A stretch of 64,000 bases of DNA, taken from the NCBI GenBank assembly GCA_003049465.1, contig PYSS01000033.1, forward strand, positions 227,104 through 291,103, read 5' to 3'. The notes below the pieces were generated by a model that saw nothing but the letters and a program-made list of their open reading frames with translations, ran no database searches and was not told the origin of the DNA. Origin of the DNA: Magnaporthiopsis rhizophila (Eukaryota; Ascomycota; Sordariomycetes; Magnaporthales; Magnaporthaceae). Below, piece after piece: positions 20,416-32,262 of this stretch (positions are counted from its first letter, which is position 1; every line of letters begins with the position of its first letter). Position numbers and translations under genes: made by a program.

Positions 20416-23400
20416 ATGAAGTCGGCCGTGAGCTCTGCGAGCGCGCAGGCCGCGTTCGTCAACTGGCTGAACCTCTTCCCCCTCGACTCCAAGGTTACCA
20501 GCGTCGACGAGCTGAGCGATGGCCTGGTCCTGGCAAAGATCCTCGAGGACATGGACGGCAGCTTCACGGCCGACGAGCTCAACCAGAACGCCTCGACCTG
20601 GCTCGAGAAGAAGGCCAACCTCGAGATAGTGTTCCGGAACCTGGACAAGTACACATGCCAAGACCCGGACTCGGACCTTGACTGGCTATCCCGCTCCTAC
20701 AAGCCGAAAGAGATCGCCCACTCGCCCGACACCGAGGCCCTCTGCGAGGCCCTGGCCGTCTTCGTCTGCGTCGCCATGGCCGGCCCGAACCGCCAGCGCT
20801 ACATTGGCGCCATACAGGCCAAGCTGGGGCCCAAGTATCAGAGCGAGCTGGCCGCCGTCTTTCGCTACAAGCAGAACCAGCTGGAGCGCCTAAACGCCGA
20901 GGAGCAGCAGGCGTCCAAATCGCGTGACCGCGAGCTGGAGCTGGAGGAGGAGGCGGCCAGGCTACGTGCCGATGTCGACAGCATGAAGAACCGGTATGCC
21001 GACGTGCTCACACGCCTGGAGCGGCTTCAGCTGTCCAACGAGGACCTCAGGGAGGACAACGGCAAGCTCCGCCTCGAGATCGAGGAGTCCCGCAAGCACA
21101 CCAGCGGCAACTCCGAAGGCATCATCGCGAAGCTGGAGGACAGGCTACGCGAGAGCGAGGAGATCATCTCGCGGCAGGAGCAGCAGATCGAGGAGGAAAA
21201 CCTGACCAAGATGCGCCTCAACGCCGAGCTCGCCCACCTGAGGAAACAGACGGAGAGCATGACGGTGCTCCAGGACCAGGTCCGCGAGCTGAAGCAAGCA
21301 AACCAGGAGCTCTCCAAGAAGGCCAACGCTGCAGAGCGCTACAAGCAGAAGCTCGAGAGCCAACACGGCATCGAGAACGAGCTGAAGAACCTGCAGTACG
21401 AGCTGGACGAGGCCCGCAAGGACCAAGGAGGATACCAGACGCTCAAGGCACAGGTGGAGGCCCAGTCGACCTCGATCGGCGCCTACCGTCGCATGCAGGA
21501 GGAGACGGAGCTTCACCTGAACGAGCTTAGGACGCAGAAGAACCAGTTTGCCGAGCTCCTCGCGGCCAAGACGCAGGAGCTCGACCGCCTGATGGCGCAG
21601 AGGTCACTCGACGAGCGCATGATCGAGGACCTGCGCGAGCAGATCACGTCCAACGGCGTCGTCCGGCGGTCGCGGACGCCCAGCCCGGCGCCGGCGTCGT
21701 CCAACACCCGGCGGGAGGGCGAGGATCCGGCCATGGTCAGCATGAAGCTCGAGATCTCCAAGCTCAAGGCTGAGAACGCCATGCTGCTCAACGGCAGGGG
21801 CGTCACGGCCACCAACGACCAGCTCCGATCGGAGCTGGAGCACTCAAAGCGCAACGTGACGGAGCTCACGCAGATGCTCCACGAGCTGCGCGTGCAGCAC
21901 ATCGCCTCGCAAAAGACGCTCGAGGGCCTGATGGACAATATGACATCGGAAGGGTTGGTCAACTTCCTCGCACGCACGGCCGAAGATGGGGCTAACAACG
22001 CATTCGGGTTCAAACCCATCGGCTTCCACAGCACCGAGGCGTACAAGGAGCTCTACCAGGCAAAGATGCAAGCGCAGCAGGAGCTCGAGGACGAGAAGCG
22101 CCGGTCGCGAAAGATGCACGCCCAGCTCCAGGACACCAACCGCGAGCTCCTCCAGCTGCGGACCGACTGTAAGCTGCTGTGGGACATCGCCTCGGCGCGC
22201 GGCGGTAGTGATGCTGACTCTGCGGATCCAGACAAGGTCGCCACCAGCGACTCCATCGACGCCCTGCAGGAGCTCAAGAGGACCCACGAGCTCATCTCGA
22301 CGTCGCTGCAGGGCGACCTCGAGAGCCTGCGCAAGGACTACGAGCGCCTCGACGTCGAGGTCACAGAGAGGAGAACACAGGTCATGAACAACCTTCTCAA
22401 GTCGGAGCAGCTTCGCGAGGAGAACGAAAAGCTCCGCGACAAGGCCAGCCGCATGGTCGATGCTGCCGCCCAAGAAGAGGCCAGCGCCAGCGACGGCGCG
22501 GCGAACCAGCAACTCGTCGACGCAGCCAGGAAGTACGAGAAGCTCAAGGTTGCGTCGATGAGCTTGAAGGAGGTATGTGCTGCCTGTGGGGCCGAACTGG
22601 TTCCCGCACTCTCCCCGTCCGCCACGACCCCACGTCCCAGCCGCGACGGCTTCGACGAGCCCAACCGCCCGTCGCTTGAGGATATCATACAGCGGCCGCC
22701 CCCAGTGGGGATCAAGCCGGGAAGGCCAATCTTTCCCCCTTCTCCTCCACCCGACTCTGTGTGGACACGGATGGCTTCGCTTCCCGCCAAGGCGGCCCTA
22801 GACAGCCGCATCCCCAGGATCGCTGCCGGCCCGCCCAAGCGCGCTCCCAAACCAGAGCCCGTCAAACTGGACCTCGCTGTCAAGCGGCCCTGGACGTCCT
22901 TGTTCTCTTTCAAACGCGCAGCTCGCTAACTGGGGTACGCGCCCACAGCAACTACAAAAGGCAGATCAGGAACGATACGACCTACAACGGCGGCTCCGGA
23001 CGATGGAGCAAGGTGGTGCTTATGCTGCACTCAAGGTGCGTACCACACTAATGCCGTTTTCTGCACGCTTCATGAACGACTCCGAAAGTGATTGCCCCTC
23101 ATTTTCTTGGCCCCCTCCGTCATCTCTCTCATGAGCGCCTACCCCCGGTGCCCATGTTGCGTAACTTTGCCACTGACGACTCGACCCAACCCGCCTTGTT
23201 ACTACCACCCAAAAACTCCAGGCCGCGACCGACCAGACTATAAAGAACTTGCAACGCGAGAACGCAATGATATCAACGGCATGGTACGACCTTACCAGCC
23301 GCTTGCAAAGCAACCACGTCGTTCTTCAACGTCGTCAGGACACTCCGAGGACCTGGATCGGCAAATCGAGACAAATGGTCAACAACGGTGGGTTTTTGTG

Positions 23401-23471
23401 CTGCCCTCCTCGTATCGTGCGTGCTGTGCTGACTTTTTGTCATATCGGCTACAGCAACCCCAAGAAGGTAG
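20416..23471 (+). CDS. Hook-family microtubule/dynein adaptor
   Basis: Exons 20416-22572, 22949-23035, 23222-23387 and 23455-23471 give 808 residues; all junctions keep frame. Residues 1-160 form the HOOK/CH-like domain (FVNWLNLFPLDSKVTSVDEL, DGLVLAKILEDMDG, then TWLEKKANLEIVFRNL). A long coiled coil with abundant E/K/Q/R heptads covers about residues 170-760. The C-terminal exons (QTIKNLQRENAMISTAWYDL, RTWIGKSRQMVNN) match the conserved tail that binds the FTS/FHIP partners on early endosomes. Fungal Hook (HookA/Hok1) links dynein to early endosomes. The last exon is only 17 bases (ATPRR stop). The first intron (22573-22948) is open in frame to 22929, see findings. Confidence 0.88.
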
Positions 23472-25482
23472 GAGCTTCAAGGCTTGTAGGTTTGCTTGAA
23501 CTCTCTGCTGCAGCCCTCCTTCGGCCACGTGGTTACGCTCCTCCTCAGATCCCTCGCTTCCCGGCTCCTCGACCTCCAAGTCGGGATCGCAACCCGTTAT
23601 GACTTGGACGGCGACCGCTTCGTCCCACTCTTTATTATCGTATAGCCCGCCGCCGCCGGGCCACCTCCACCTCCGAGAAACACCAAACAACAACAACAAC
23701 AGCAGCAGCAGAAGCAGAACCTAGTCCCCTTTTGGTTTACATCTTGTACACATTTCTTATCCTTGCCTGTTCTTATCTTTTTTTCTCGTGTTGCTTCTTC
23801 TTTTCCTGGATACCCCCCGTGTGCATCGGGACCGTGGCATCGACGTCGACGTCGTCGTCGTCATCGTCATCGTCGCCGCTGCTCCTGGCCTTGTCTATAT
23901 GCCTGCTATTTCTTTCCCTTCACCTGTTCGCCTCGGCGGGCGGTCTATTGTGCGACTGTGCCGCCACGCACCTCTTTTTCCTCTTGCTTCCCGGTCTGAT
24001 CAGCATCTCGCGAGATTTCGTGTCTTGGCTTTCCAGCATCATTGTTCAGAGCCAGCTCTTTGTCTTTGAGGATTGGTTTTCTCCCTTTGCGTCATCGTCA
24101 TCGTCATTATCATCATCATCGTCATCGTCCTCTTCTTTTTCGTCATCATCGTCGTCATCATCAAGCCTCATCGCCTTGTTTTGGTCGATACTGGGCCAGC
24201 CGGGGCTTCTGGCGCTTGTCTTTTCCGTCGCGACTAGTCTTGGGTTCATGCTGCTATCTGCTTTCTTTTGGGTTTTCTCACGGTGGACTATTACTACTAC
24301 TACATAGGTGGCTAGCTAGGTGGCGGGGACTTGCTTGGAGTAGGGACAGGTTGGTCGTCTGAATATCATGACGGGTTGGTTGGGCCGTCTGAACGGCATG
24401 ACGGCGTTGGTTGGTCGTCTGGATAACAATAACGACGTTTGGAAGGATTTCCTTTTTTTCCTTTCCCTTTCTTTTTATATATTCGGTAACACACAAATCG
24501 ACTTTTTTTTCGTTGGTTCGACGATTTATTGCTCCTTTGATACACTACAGATACGCCCAACGCCCACCCAATATGTGAGGTGCCCGGTGACCTGTTGTCA
24601 TGTTGTGCCCGGATCTGCACGCCCGGCTATGGATGTTCTGGATACCGAATGAGGCTGTGCGTGCATTTTAGTGCGCCCGTCAAAAAGTTGCCCCTGGCAC
24701 GAGGCGACATCACGTACGCGAATGGGATGCGACGTCACGCGACCTGCGTGGCATCCACATGACAGAGCACTTTACGCTGACAGCCTGGCTACCTAGCCGG
24801 CCCCGCCGGGCAGCATCACATTCCCAGCGTTGGACAGTGCGTTTTGGGCAAAACCTCTAATCTCTTGTGGCGGGAAAATAAATACCAAATCTAAGGAAAA
24901 CCAAACAGAGGGCTGTTCTTGAGAGCGGCGGTGGGAACAGCCTCGGGATCTCCGGATAGGCATTAGCCTTGCCCACCCACTCGGCCGTTGTTTCCCTGGA
25001 GCGAGCAGGAGATCAAGGGGTCGGTCGTCGACGAGATGTTGGCGAACGGTGGGTGGGCCGTGCTGTTGCTCCGTCAGGATATGCCACCGATATCATCAAC
25101 CCCGTCCGGCGAACGCGAATCTCGGCCCCTACAAAATGAAATCCTGGGTAGGTAAACAGTAGGCAGCAGGCAGTAGGAGGAAGACCGTGGTTAGTTAAAG
25201 AGGCAGGCCAGCACATTTCGCATCTCCGCTCACCGACAGACCAAACCCGCCCAGACCAGCGCAGCCTCCGATCGAAAAAAAGCTTTCCCTCCATAACTCT
25301 CCACAAGCTGAAATGTCTGAGCCGACTGAAGAGAGCAGATTAACGTCAAAAGTAATAAAGCAATCGAGTCAAAAAGGCGACGACGGGATCCACGACACAA
25401 GTGGTGCACAACCCCTCCAGCGGCGGGTCAAGACCGAGCTTCGTCTAGGCAGGCAAAGCAGCGAAAGAGCGGGCATCTCCGC
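23472..25482. other. Intergenic / hook 3' region with simple repeats
   Basis: Low-complexity blocks (CAACAA/CAGCAG near 23690, GTC/ATC runs at 23840-23880 and 24090-24165) make long but meaningless frames rich in Ser or Asp. Around 24350-24425 there is a degenerate 30-odd-base tandem repeat built on GTTGGTTGG...CGTCTG. No gene seen. Confidence 0.55.
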
Positions 25483-26172
25483 TTAAACGGCCTCCTCGAG
25501 GATGTCGCCAAATGTGTTCTCGCCAGAGTAGGTGATGTACAGGAACCTGGTTTCGATTGTCGGGCGTTTGTTAGTTTCGGGCTCCGATGAACAGCTAGCG
25601 AGTGAGAGAGGCAAAGACCAAAAAAAAAAAAAACTCACCCGTCCTCATCCTTGTGTAGCTCGTAGATGCTAGACATGAGCGCCGCGGTGGGTGGGAGGGT
25701 GTCCTGGACGAAGATGAAGATGGCCTTCTCGGGCGAGAGCTTGATCCGCTTCCTGATCACGTAGACAAACTGGCCTACGGTCAAGTCCGCTGGGACGAGG
25801 TACTTCTTCTTGTCGATGGTGGCGATGTCGCTCTTCTCGACCTTCTCGCAGATGACCTGTTTGCGGATAGGGTGACGGGTAAGCAAGATGGCCCAAATGA
25901 GAACGATGTATCGGCCGCTTTCTCATCAACAACCCCGCGCCGCCGCCGAGCGACGACGCTGAGATGAAAGCGGACACTGATGGGAAAGCGCGCGATCCGA
26001 GACGGTTGCGGGCAGGAGAGACGCGATCATTTGGGATGAGGAAGACAGCCATCCGTCATCGCATCAAGGGATTTTTGCTCACCGGAATACGGTCAGCGTA
26101 CTTCAGGCGGATGCGCTCCGCCTCCGCCTTGCGCTTCTCGAAGGGGTGCTCGTCCTTGAACTTGGATCGCAT
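25483..26172 (-). CDS. atg8: Autophagy ubiquitin-like protein Atg8
   Basis: Exons on the minus strand are 26172-26083, 25856-25639 and 25546-25483; lengths 90, 218 and 64 give 123 residues. Atg8 is conjugated to phosphatidylethanolamine and drives autophagosome growth and cargo binding. It begins MRSKFKDEHPFEKRKAEAER, and carries the ubiquitin-like core KKKYLVPADLTVGQFVYVIR, the [20 protein letters not shown] segment and FLYITYSGENTFG. The Gly after TF is the expected Atg4 cleavage and lipidation site; a seven-residue tail (DILEEAV) follows and would be removed. The first intron is 226 bases. Conserved residues are nearly all present. Confidence 0.97.
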
Positions 26173-26980
26173 CTTGGCGGTGTCGGTCGGGCGTCGATGG
26201 ATGAGGAAAACTTCGGTAGGTTGGGTTGGCAGCGATATGATAGAAAAGAGTTGAGAGGATGATGGTTTGGGGTTGTTGTTTTTGATGGGAGGAAGGGTTT
26301 TGTGTAGGTTCCAGGCGTCGGGCGGTGGCTGGTGCCTGTCAGGCTTGCTTGGTTGACGTAGGAAGATGGTGGATGATTCAAGGCGGCAGGAGGTTGCGTG
26401 GAGGCGGGGGGAGTCACCCGCCACCTAGCTTGAGCCCACCACAGAAGTGGGGCCGGTAACTGGCGCACCCATTTCGGTGTTTCTTTCAGCTAAGCTGGGT
26501 TGGGTGGTACTGGGTGGTACCGTCTACCAGGTCGCTGATTGGTGTGGTACCTGCCCGCGCCCGTCAATCTGTGCCGTTTGCAACCGCTTGCAATCCCGCA
26601 TTGCATGGCAAACGCCTACTTCTTTGTGCCTCTTTTGATTCCTCCTGGTTCCTTTCGCTCCTGTTTTCCCCAGTGTCGAATAAGTGGTGACCACATGAAT
26701 TGCCCAGCAGGTCCGAATAGCCAGCCTAGTCAGGCGGCACAGCCTACGAGGCCGCTTTTGGGCTGGATCAGTTTGAGTGCCAAATGAATCACTATCGTTT
26801 CACGTGGCACAACTGACAGGTTCCAGCAAATTATGGAAGCATGACAACAGAGGCAGACCTGGTACCTACATGTACAGTCTGCTTCCATTTTAGCCTGGGT
26901 GGTAATCGGGAGCCTGCGTGTGGCCCGGGGTTGTGTGTGCTTTTATTCACTTATCAGCCGATGAGAATAAGATGTGCAAA

Positions 26981-27014
<34 letters not shown>

Positions 27015-27304
27015 CGGCAGGTCAAACTCAAAAAGGCGGCAGGGCAGGCGGCCTGAGGCTAGCTGTCTGCTGAAGACAAGCCCCGCATTAGCTGTCGCCT
27101 CATCTGTCCACCCTTGTCACCTCACATCATGGGGAAGCGGAGCGGTAGTGGACCTCTCCCGAGAACTCACCTGAGTCGAGAGTGAGGGCAAGAGGCCTGA
27201 ATTCCCAGGTGTGGCCGGAACCGAGGCTATCCAGCAAATCGCCTGATAAAAAAACTCCCCGACAGGCTCGCTCGCTTCCCACCCACCATAACTCCAGTGG
27301 GCGT
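26173..27304. other. Intergenic, poly-A tract
   Basis: No gene seen. An A-run of about 27 bases lies at 26987-27013. The part near 26200-26480 is probably the atg8 promoter and leader. Confidence 0.6.
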
Positions 27305-27440
27305 CAGCGGTCAATTGATTTGGATGCAGTCCTGCAGGCAAAGTGGTCTCATACGCGGCGTCGCCCACCGTCACGCCATCTTTCCGCTTCCGTCGCCTGC
27401 ACCCTTGGTGTTGGTGGCCGGTTCGAGTCCGGCGCCGCTG
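27305..27440 (+). other. tRNA-like structure (tRNA relic or SINE head?)
   Basis: 27414-27430 forms a perfect T arm (GCCGG, loop TTCGAGT, CCGGC) with a complete B-box consensus (GGTTCGAGTCC). The next seven bases GCCGCTG can pair with CAGCGGT at 27305-27311 as an acceptor stem. After that comes a D-arm-like ATTG/CAGT hairpin holding GG, and TGCAGG can pair with CCTGCA about 60 bases later. A standard tRNA would need a long intron and a large variable arm, and the A box is poor. It may be a decayed tRNA or a tRNA-derived element; chance is possible. Confidence 0.3.
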
Positions 27441-27482
27441 TACATATATAGAAGAAAAAACATATAAAAAGCCGTGCCGAGC

Positions 27483-28863
27483 ATGGCCTCTCCCTCAAGG
27501 CTGGCGAGACTGCCTTCTCGGTTACACCTGCACACCACCTCTTCTCGTGCCCGTCCTTTATCTTCTTCACCCTTTTTCTCATCCTCGCTTTTTTACCCGA
27601 ACTCGGCCGCCCGGAAACCTCGGTCCGTCTCCACAAAAGCGGCCGGATTCTCGTCATCGGTGTCTGGTGCTGCTCGGAACCAGCTTGTCTGGGTTGTTGC
27701 CGGTGTTGCCGCTGCCTGTGCCGGAACATATTATTTCAAAATGGTGAGACCGAGACCAAACCAAGACCGAGGCCTAGCAACGACCCCTTGGCGCCTGAGA
27801 CTAACCGCAACCACCACCACCACTCCTCCAGGCCGTCGACGAGCCGCTGCGGCTCGACCCGGCCACGCTGGCGGAGCGTGACGCAGTGGCTGTGCGGGAG
27901 ACGGGCGTGACCAAGCAGTCGCCCATGCGGCTGCGCATGGAGAAGTTCATCAAGGAGCAGCAGCGCGTAATCGTGCAAGGACTCGAGGAGGTGGACGGCA
28001 CCAAGTTCCGGGTCGACGAGTGGCAGCGCAAGGAGGGAGGCGGCGGCATCACATGCGTGCTGCAGGACGGCAAGGTGTTTGAAAAGGCCGGCGTCGGCGT
28101 GAGCGTCGTGTACGGGTCGCTACCCAAGCCGGCCATCGAGAAGATGCGGGCCAACCACAAGAACATCGCAGGCGGCTCCGACGTGATCCCGGACAAGCTC
28201 GACTTCTTCGCGGCCGGGCTAAGCCTCGTCATCCACCCGAGCAACCCGATGGCGCCCACGGTGCACCTCAACTACCGCTACTTCGAGACGGCGAACCCGG
28301 ACGGCAGCTCGGGCGCGTGGTGGTTCGGCGGCGGCGCCGACCTGACGCCGGCCTACCTGTTCGACGAGGACGCCGTGCACTTCCACCGCACGCTCAAGGA
28401 CGTGTGCGACAAGCACGACAAGACCTACTACCCGCGCTTCAAGAAGTGGTGCGACGAGTACTTTTTCAACAAGCATCGCGGCGAGTCGCGCGGCGTCGGC
28501 GGCATCTTCTTTGACGACCTGGACGAGTCCGTGTCGGACCGCGAGAACACCTTCGCCTTCATCCAGGACGGCCTGCGCGCCTTCCTGCCGTCGTACGTGC
28601 CCATCGTCAACCGCCGCAAGGACATGCCCTTCACGGACGAGGAGAAGGAGTGGCAGCAGCTGCGCCGCGGCAAGTACGTCGAGTTCAACCTGGTCCACGA
28701 CCGTGGCACCGCCTTTGGCCTCAACAGCCCCGGCGCCAGGGTCGAGAGCATCCTCATGAGCCTGCCGCGCACCGCCAGCTGGGCCTACATGCACGAGCCG
28801 GCTCCTAAAAGCCGCGAGGCGAGGCTGACGGAGATTCTGAGGAATCCCAAGGAGTGGGTTTGA
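27483..28863 (+). CDS. hem13: Coproporphyrinogen III oxidase (oxygen-dependent)
   Basis: Exons 27483-27743 and 27832-28863 give 430 residues. The enzyme converts coproporphyrinogen III to protoporphyrinogen IX by two oxidative decarboxylations in haem synthesis. The first exon is a Ser/Arg/Ala-rich leader ending in a hydrophobic segment (LVWVVAGVAAACAGTYY), as expected for mitochondrial targeting. The catalytic part shows ITCVLQDGKVFEKAGVGVSV, MAPTVHLNYRYFET, WWFGGGADLTPAYLF, RGVGGIFFDDLDE and the C-terminal YVEFNLVHDRGTAFGL. The protein looks complete. Yeast Hem13 lacks such a leader; a leader like the animal one is seen here. Confidence 0.95.
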
Positions 28864-29371
28864 GGGGGTGCGTCAACGGGTTCAGTTTGCTGTGTGGAAA
28901 GGCAGACAGACGCCATTTGGAAGAGGTTGGACTGCCGTGTTTATGCAAAGTACTGTACCAATGAGCGGCGGCATATAGTCCAATGTCTAAAAGATGAGCG
29001 AGTCCGTTAATGCCGTGTTGTTAAAATGGAAGTCGCGGTGAGCTGCATTTTCATCTTTACCTAATGTGTGCTGAGACCCACCCCGGCCTACCGATAGGTA
29101 CACTCCCATCTTCCCACCCGGGCCCGTATCGCCTATGCCGGGGCTGTAACTTGAGGGCGAAAACGGCCGGCGGGTGGAGAATGCGAGGACAGAGGGAATA
29201 TGAACCAAGAAGTGACGGAAGCAGGACGGATAAACACGCACGGAGACTGAAAGTTGACACCGCTTACAACACAGCAAACCGAGATCGAAGCAAACCGAGA
29301 TCGAAAGCAGCCGCCAGCCGCGCGTTGCGCCAAACGACGTGCCTCACCGGAACTTTCAAAACGTCTTCCAA
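28864..29371. other. Intergenic, no gene seen
   Basis: Holds the hem13 3' end and then the tail of the AAA pseudogene. A tandem duplication of AAACCGAGATCGAAGC-type sequence lies at 29278-29306. Confidence 0.5.
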
Positions 29372-31787
29372 GACCACCCCTCGAAACGTGAGCTTCGGAA
29401 GTCGAAATCAGCGCCCGCCTCTCTTGTCGCCACGAGCACGGTCCTGATGTGGTCGGCGCTCAGCCCAGCGTTCTCCTTCTCCCGAGTGGCAAGCGGAGCA
29501 GCGACCTTGACCACGTTCTTGATCTGCCGCCCCGTTCATTGGGAGGCGAGACAGATGCCTGAAGTCCTTGTCCGTGAGGCTGTGTCCCACGCACCGGCCC
29601 GTGAAGTGCCTCCATATCTGCTCTTTGGCGGTCGGCTCCAGGTCCGGATAGTGGAGTATCAAATCGATCCGACTTGTGTCCAACCTGGTCGACGGCGTCG
29701 GCGCGGCGGTTGGTGGTCATAATCAGAATACCGCGGTAGTATTTCCAGAAGCCTTGTTATTTTCGGTTAGTCTCTCTGCGATATTTCCAGCTGGGGAGGA
29801 TTTGGTTTCCGTTCATACCGGAGAAAGACGGCGACGATCTCGTTCTGCAGCATTTCCGACGCCGAACGTTTTTGGATGAAAACGTCGCACTCAGTCGAAA
29901 AGCAGAACGGCATTCCACTTTGCAGTGAGTTTTTAAAACCTCCTCCAGTTTTCCTTCAACCTGGGTGGCAGAGCTTCCGAGCTCCCCAGCACTGAGGATG
30001 TAGAGAGGTTTCTTGAGTTTGTCAGCCACGGCCTCGGCCGCCAGGGTCTCACCTGTGCCAGGGTTCCCAGCCAGCATCATCACCACCCCCTGTCCTTTTC
30101 CTTCAATGACGTCGTCGAAAGTCTGGCTCGCGTGACCTTCCACGAAAGATAGCACCAGCTGCTTCAGTCCTTGGGGCAATATCAGGTTGGGGAACGCGGT
30201 ATGGTTCCAGGAGATGTCGGTGATATCTTCAACCAGGAATCTAGCCCAGAGCTTTAGTTTAAGAGAGTAGCCTCGCACATGGATGCCACAAATAAGCAGT
30301 TGCTCGTTGGTCAGGCCAGAATCTAGAGTAAATCAGAAGGTCAGAAGATGTGAATTCTAATTGATTAGCCAGCGACACATACCTTGCTCACCAGTCTTCT
30401 TGGCTTCGTTCCGCCTCGACGAGCTTAGAGATAATGCAGTATAGAATTCTTAACATTCATCATCATTTACATGGATCTTTTACAGAAGAGACTGCGAAGT
30501 TAGAGGGCAGGCGTCTAATCGACGCGTATTGCCTTCACCAAAGTACGCATTGGCATCGACGATAATGCGCTCATCAACCTGAATGTTTTTAGGCAAGTCA
30601 ACATCGGCTCGAACGGTTTAGTAGGTTATAAAATTCCATAAAGCTTACCCGGCGTTCGATCGAGCCCCATGCCGATGGGCATTCAGCAACCCCTGAGTGT
30701 GCCAGGTAGTGGAAACCTTGAAGTTTCTGAAACCTCTGGCCTCGATCGATTGCTTTTCTCCTCGCTTTTTTTTCTTCCGGGTGAAATCGTGCGGGGAACA
30801 CATCGAGCTCTGCAATGCGCTTTGCCCCATCGAATCGAGCGATGTGATGACACCAATTCGCGTACACGAACTCGTGTCCATCCCAATCGGCATACTTCAC
30901 CTCCACTTGTGCCTCGTTGACAACACGAGTGACAACATAAAAGCGCTGGTGGCCGTCCTCGTTTGCGGTTACGAGGCTACGCGGGCTGAAAAGCGCCCAA
31001 AGAAGCCGATAGGTGATGACACCGTTCTGGAGCAAGTCGTCTACCTCGTTGATGGTATCACGCAGCTCATTGTCGATCACGTCGTAAAGGAGCTGTGTGA
31101 AAGCCGCCGCAGTTGGGCCTTCCCTTTTCTGGCGTTCCAGGACCCCTTCGAGGGCCTTCCAACGGTAGTAAAATATGCGGAACGGGGAGGAGAATACCAA
31201 TTTTGCAAGGGCTGTGGTGACGTCGGTATGCCCTTCAAACTTCGCCAAGCGTTTTTTTTGAGCGACCGGCTTTGGATGACCAGCGAGTCGAGTACCAGAG
31301 GTTTCCCGGCCGAATGGCTCTTGGCCATACGGACGACGAGTGCCTTTTTTTAACGTCGGCCTCCTCCTCGATGGTCTCGCGATAGGTCGTCGGGGTACTC
31401 CTCTACCCAGTTCTTACAGCACTCGCATTTGGAAGGGCCTTCGTACAGAGTCTGCACGGAGCACTTGAAGCCGTCTTCGTCCTTGAGTCCCCGAGTGGCG
31501 TCTTTGCTCCCAATACGTTTCGCAATCGAACGCAAGTGCTCCTTTGGCGAGCCGGGTTCAGACACGCCGTCTTTGTTGATGGGTTCATCCTGCGACGACG
31601 ATCCGGTACCACCGTCCGCGCTGGTGGGCCCATCGCGCGAAGACACTTCAGAGGTATTGCCCGAGATGGTGGGTTTGGGCTGGGCATGGCCCGTCATGGC
31701 GGAAGTTGCCAAGACGCTGGACAAGGAGGGTATTGGCTGCTCGGCCAATGTTCGGCCATGGGCATGGCTATCGGTTCCAGACGCCAT
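29372..31787 (-). pseudogene. Decayed DUF7025-AAA ATPase gene
   Basis: Reading from 31787 on the minus strand: a Ser-rich leader ending with CECCKNWVEEYPDD, then DUF7025-like pieces in three frames (ETIEEEADVKK; ALVVRMAKSHSAGKPL; then LLWALFSPRSLV and RIAELDVFPARFH). Frame changes fall at A-runs near 31350 and 31250 and near 31390. The region near 30570 gives VDERIIVDANAYF. The AAA core from 30278 has Walker A GNPGTGETLAAEAVA, with Lys replaced by Glu. Walker B is split by an extra T near 29890 (LLFD then ECDVFIQKR), followed by MTTNR and RIDLILHYPDLEPTAKEQI in further frames. At least five lesions make it a pseudogene. It is related to the gene at 1-5208 but diverged. Confidence 0.8.
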
Positions 31788-32262
31788 GAGAGGATGAGTG
31801 GAGGGTGGGGAAAGGGCAGACGTGGGTTGCAGAATCTCAGTCTCGATGCCTGCGTCCTTCCCTCTCGGTCGATATATCCGTTTTTTTCCTCAGGAGAACA
31901 AGCGGCGCGGAGGTGAGCAGAGATGCCCTGCCATCGCGGCATTGTATCCAGCCTGTCTCGAGTGGATTCGCGAGCCTTTGCCTTATAGGCTTCGCTTGCC
32001 CAAGTTGAACCGCTTTATTGATCCGGGGCGACACTGCATATATCGGTCATTTGATACGCAGCATACATGTATGGATTAGATCCCTGAGTGGTGAGTTACT
32101 GCTGACTGCATGTGGCCTGGCTACAAAAGTGCAGATATGATCAAACTGGGATCGCCAGCCTACCCTCGGAAATCCCCCATCCTGGTGGTAACAGCAAAGC
32201 CAGTTTCTTCCCACTCACGCTAATATTGGAGCATCATCGCTGAAAGAGCCAGACCTGCGATA

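Noticed and set aside
23732..24307. 191-codon frame with many hydrophobic and Ser residues after hook
   Set aside because: Composed of T-rich and trinucleotide repeats; no family resemblance; position suits a 3' UTR.
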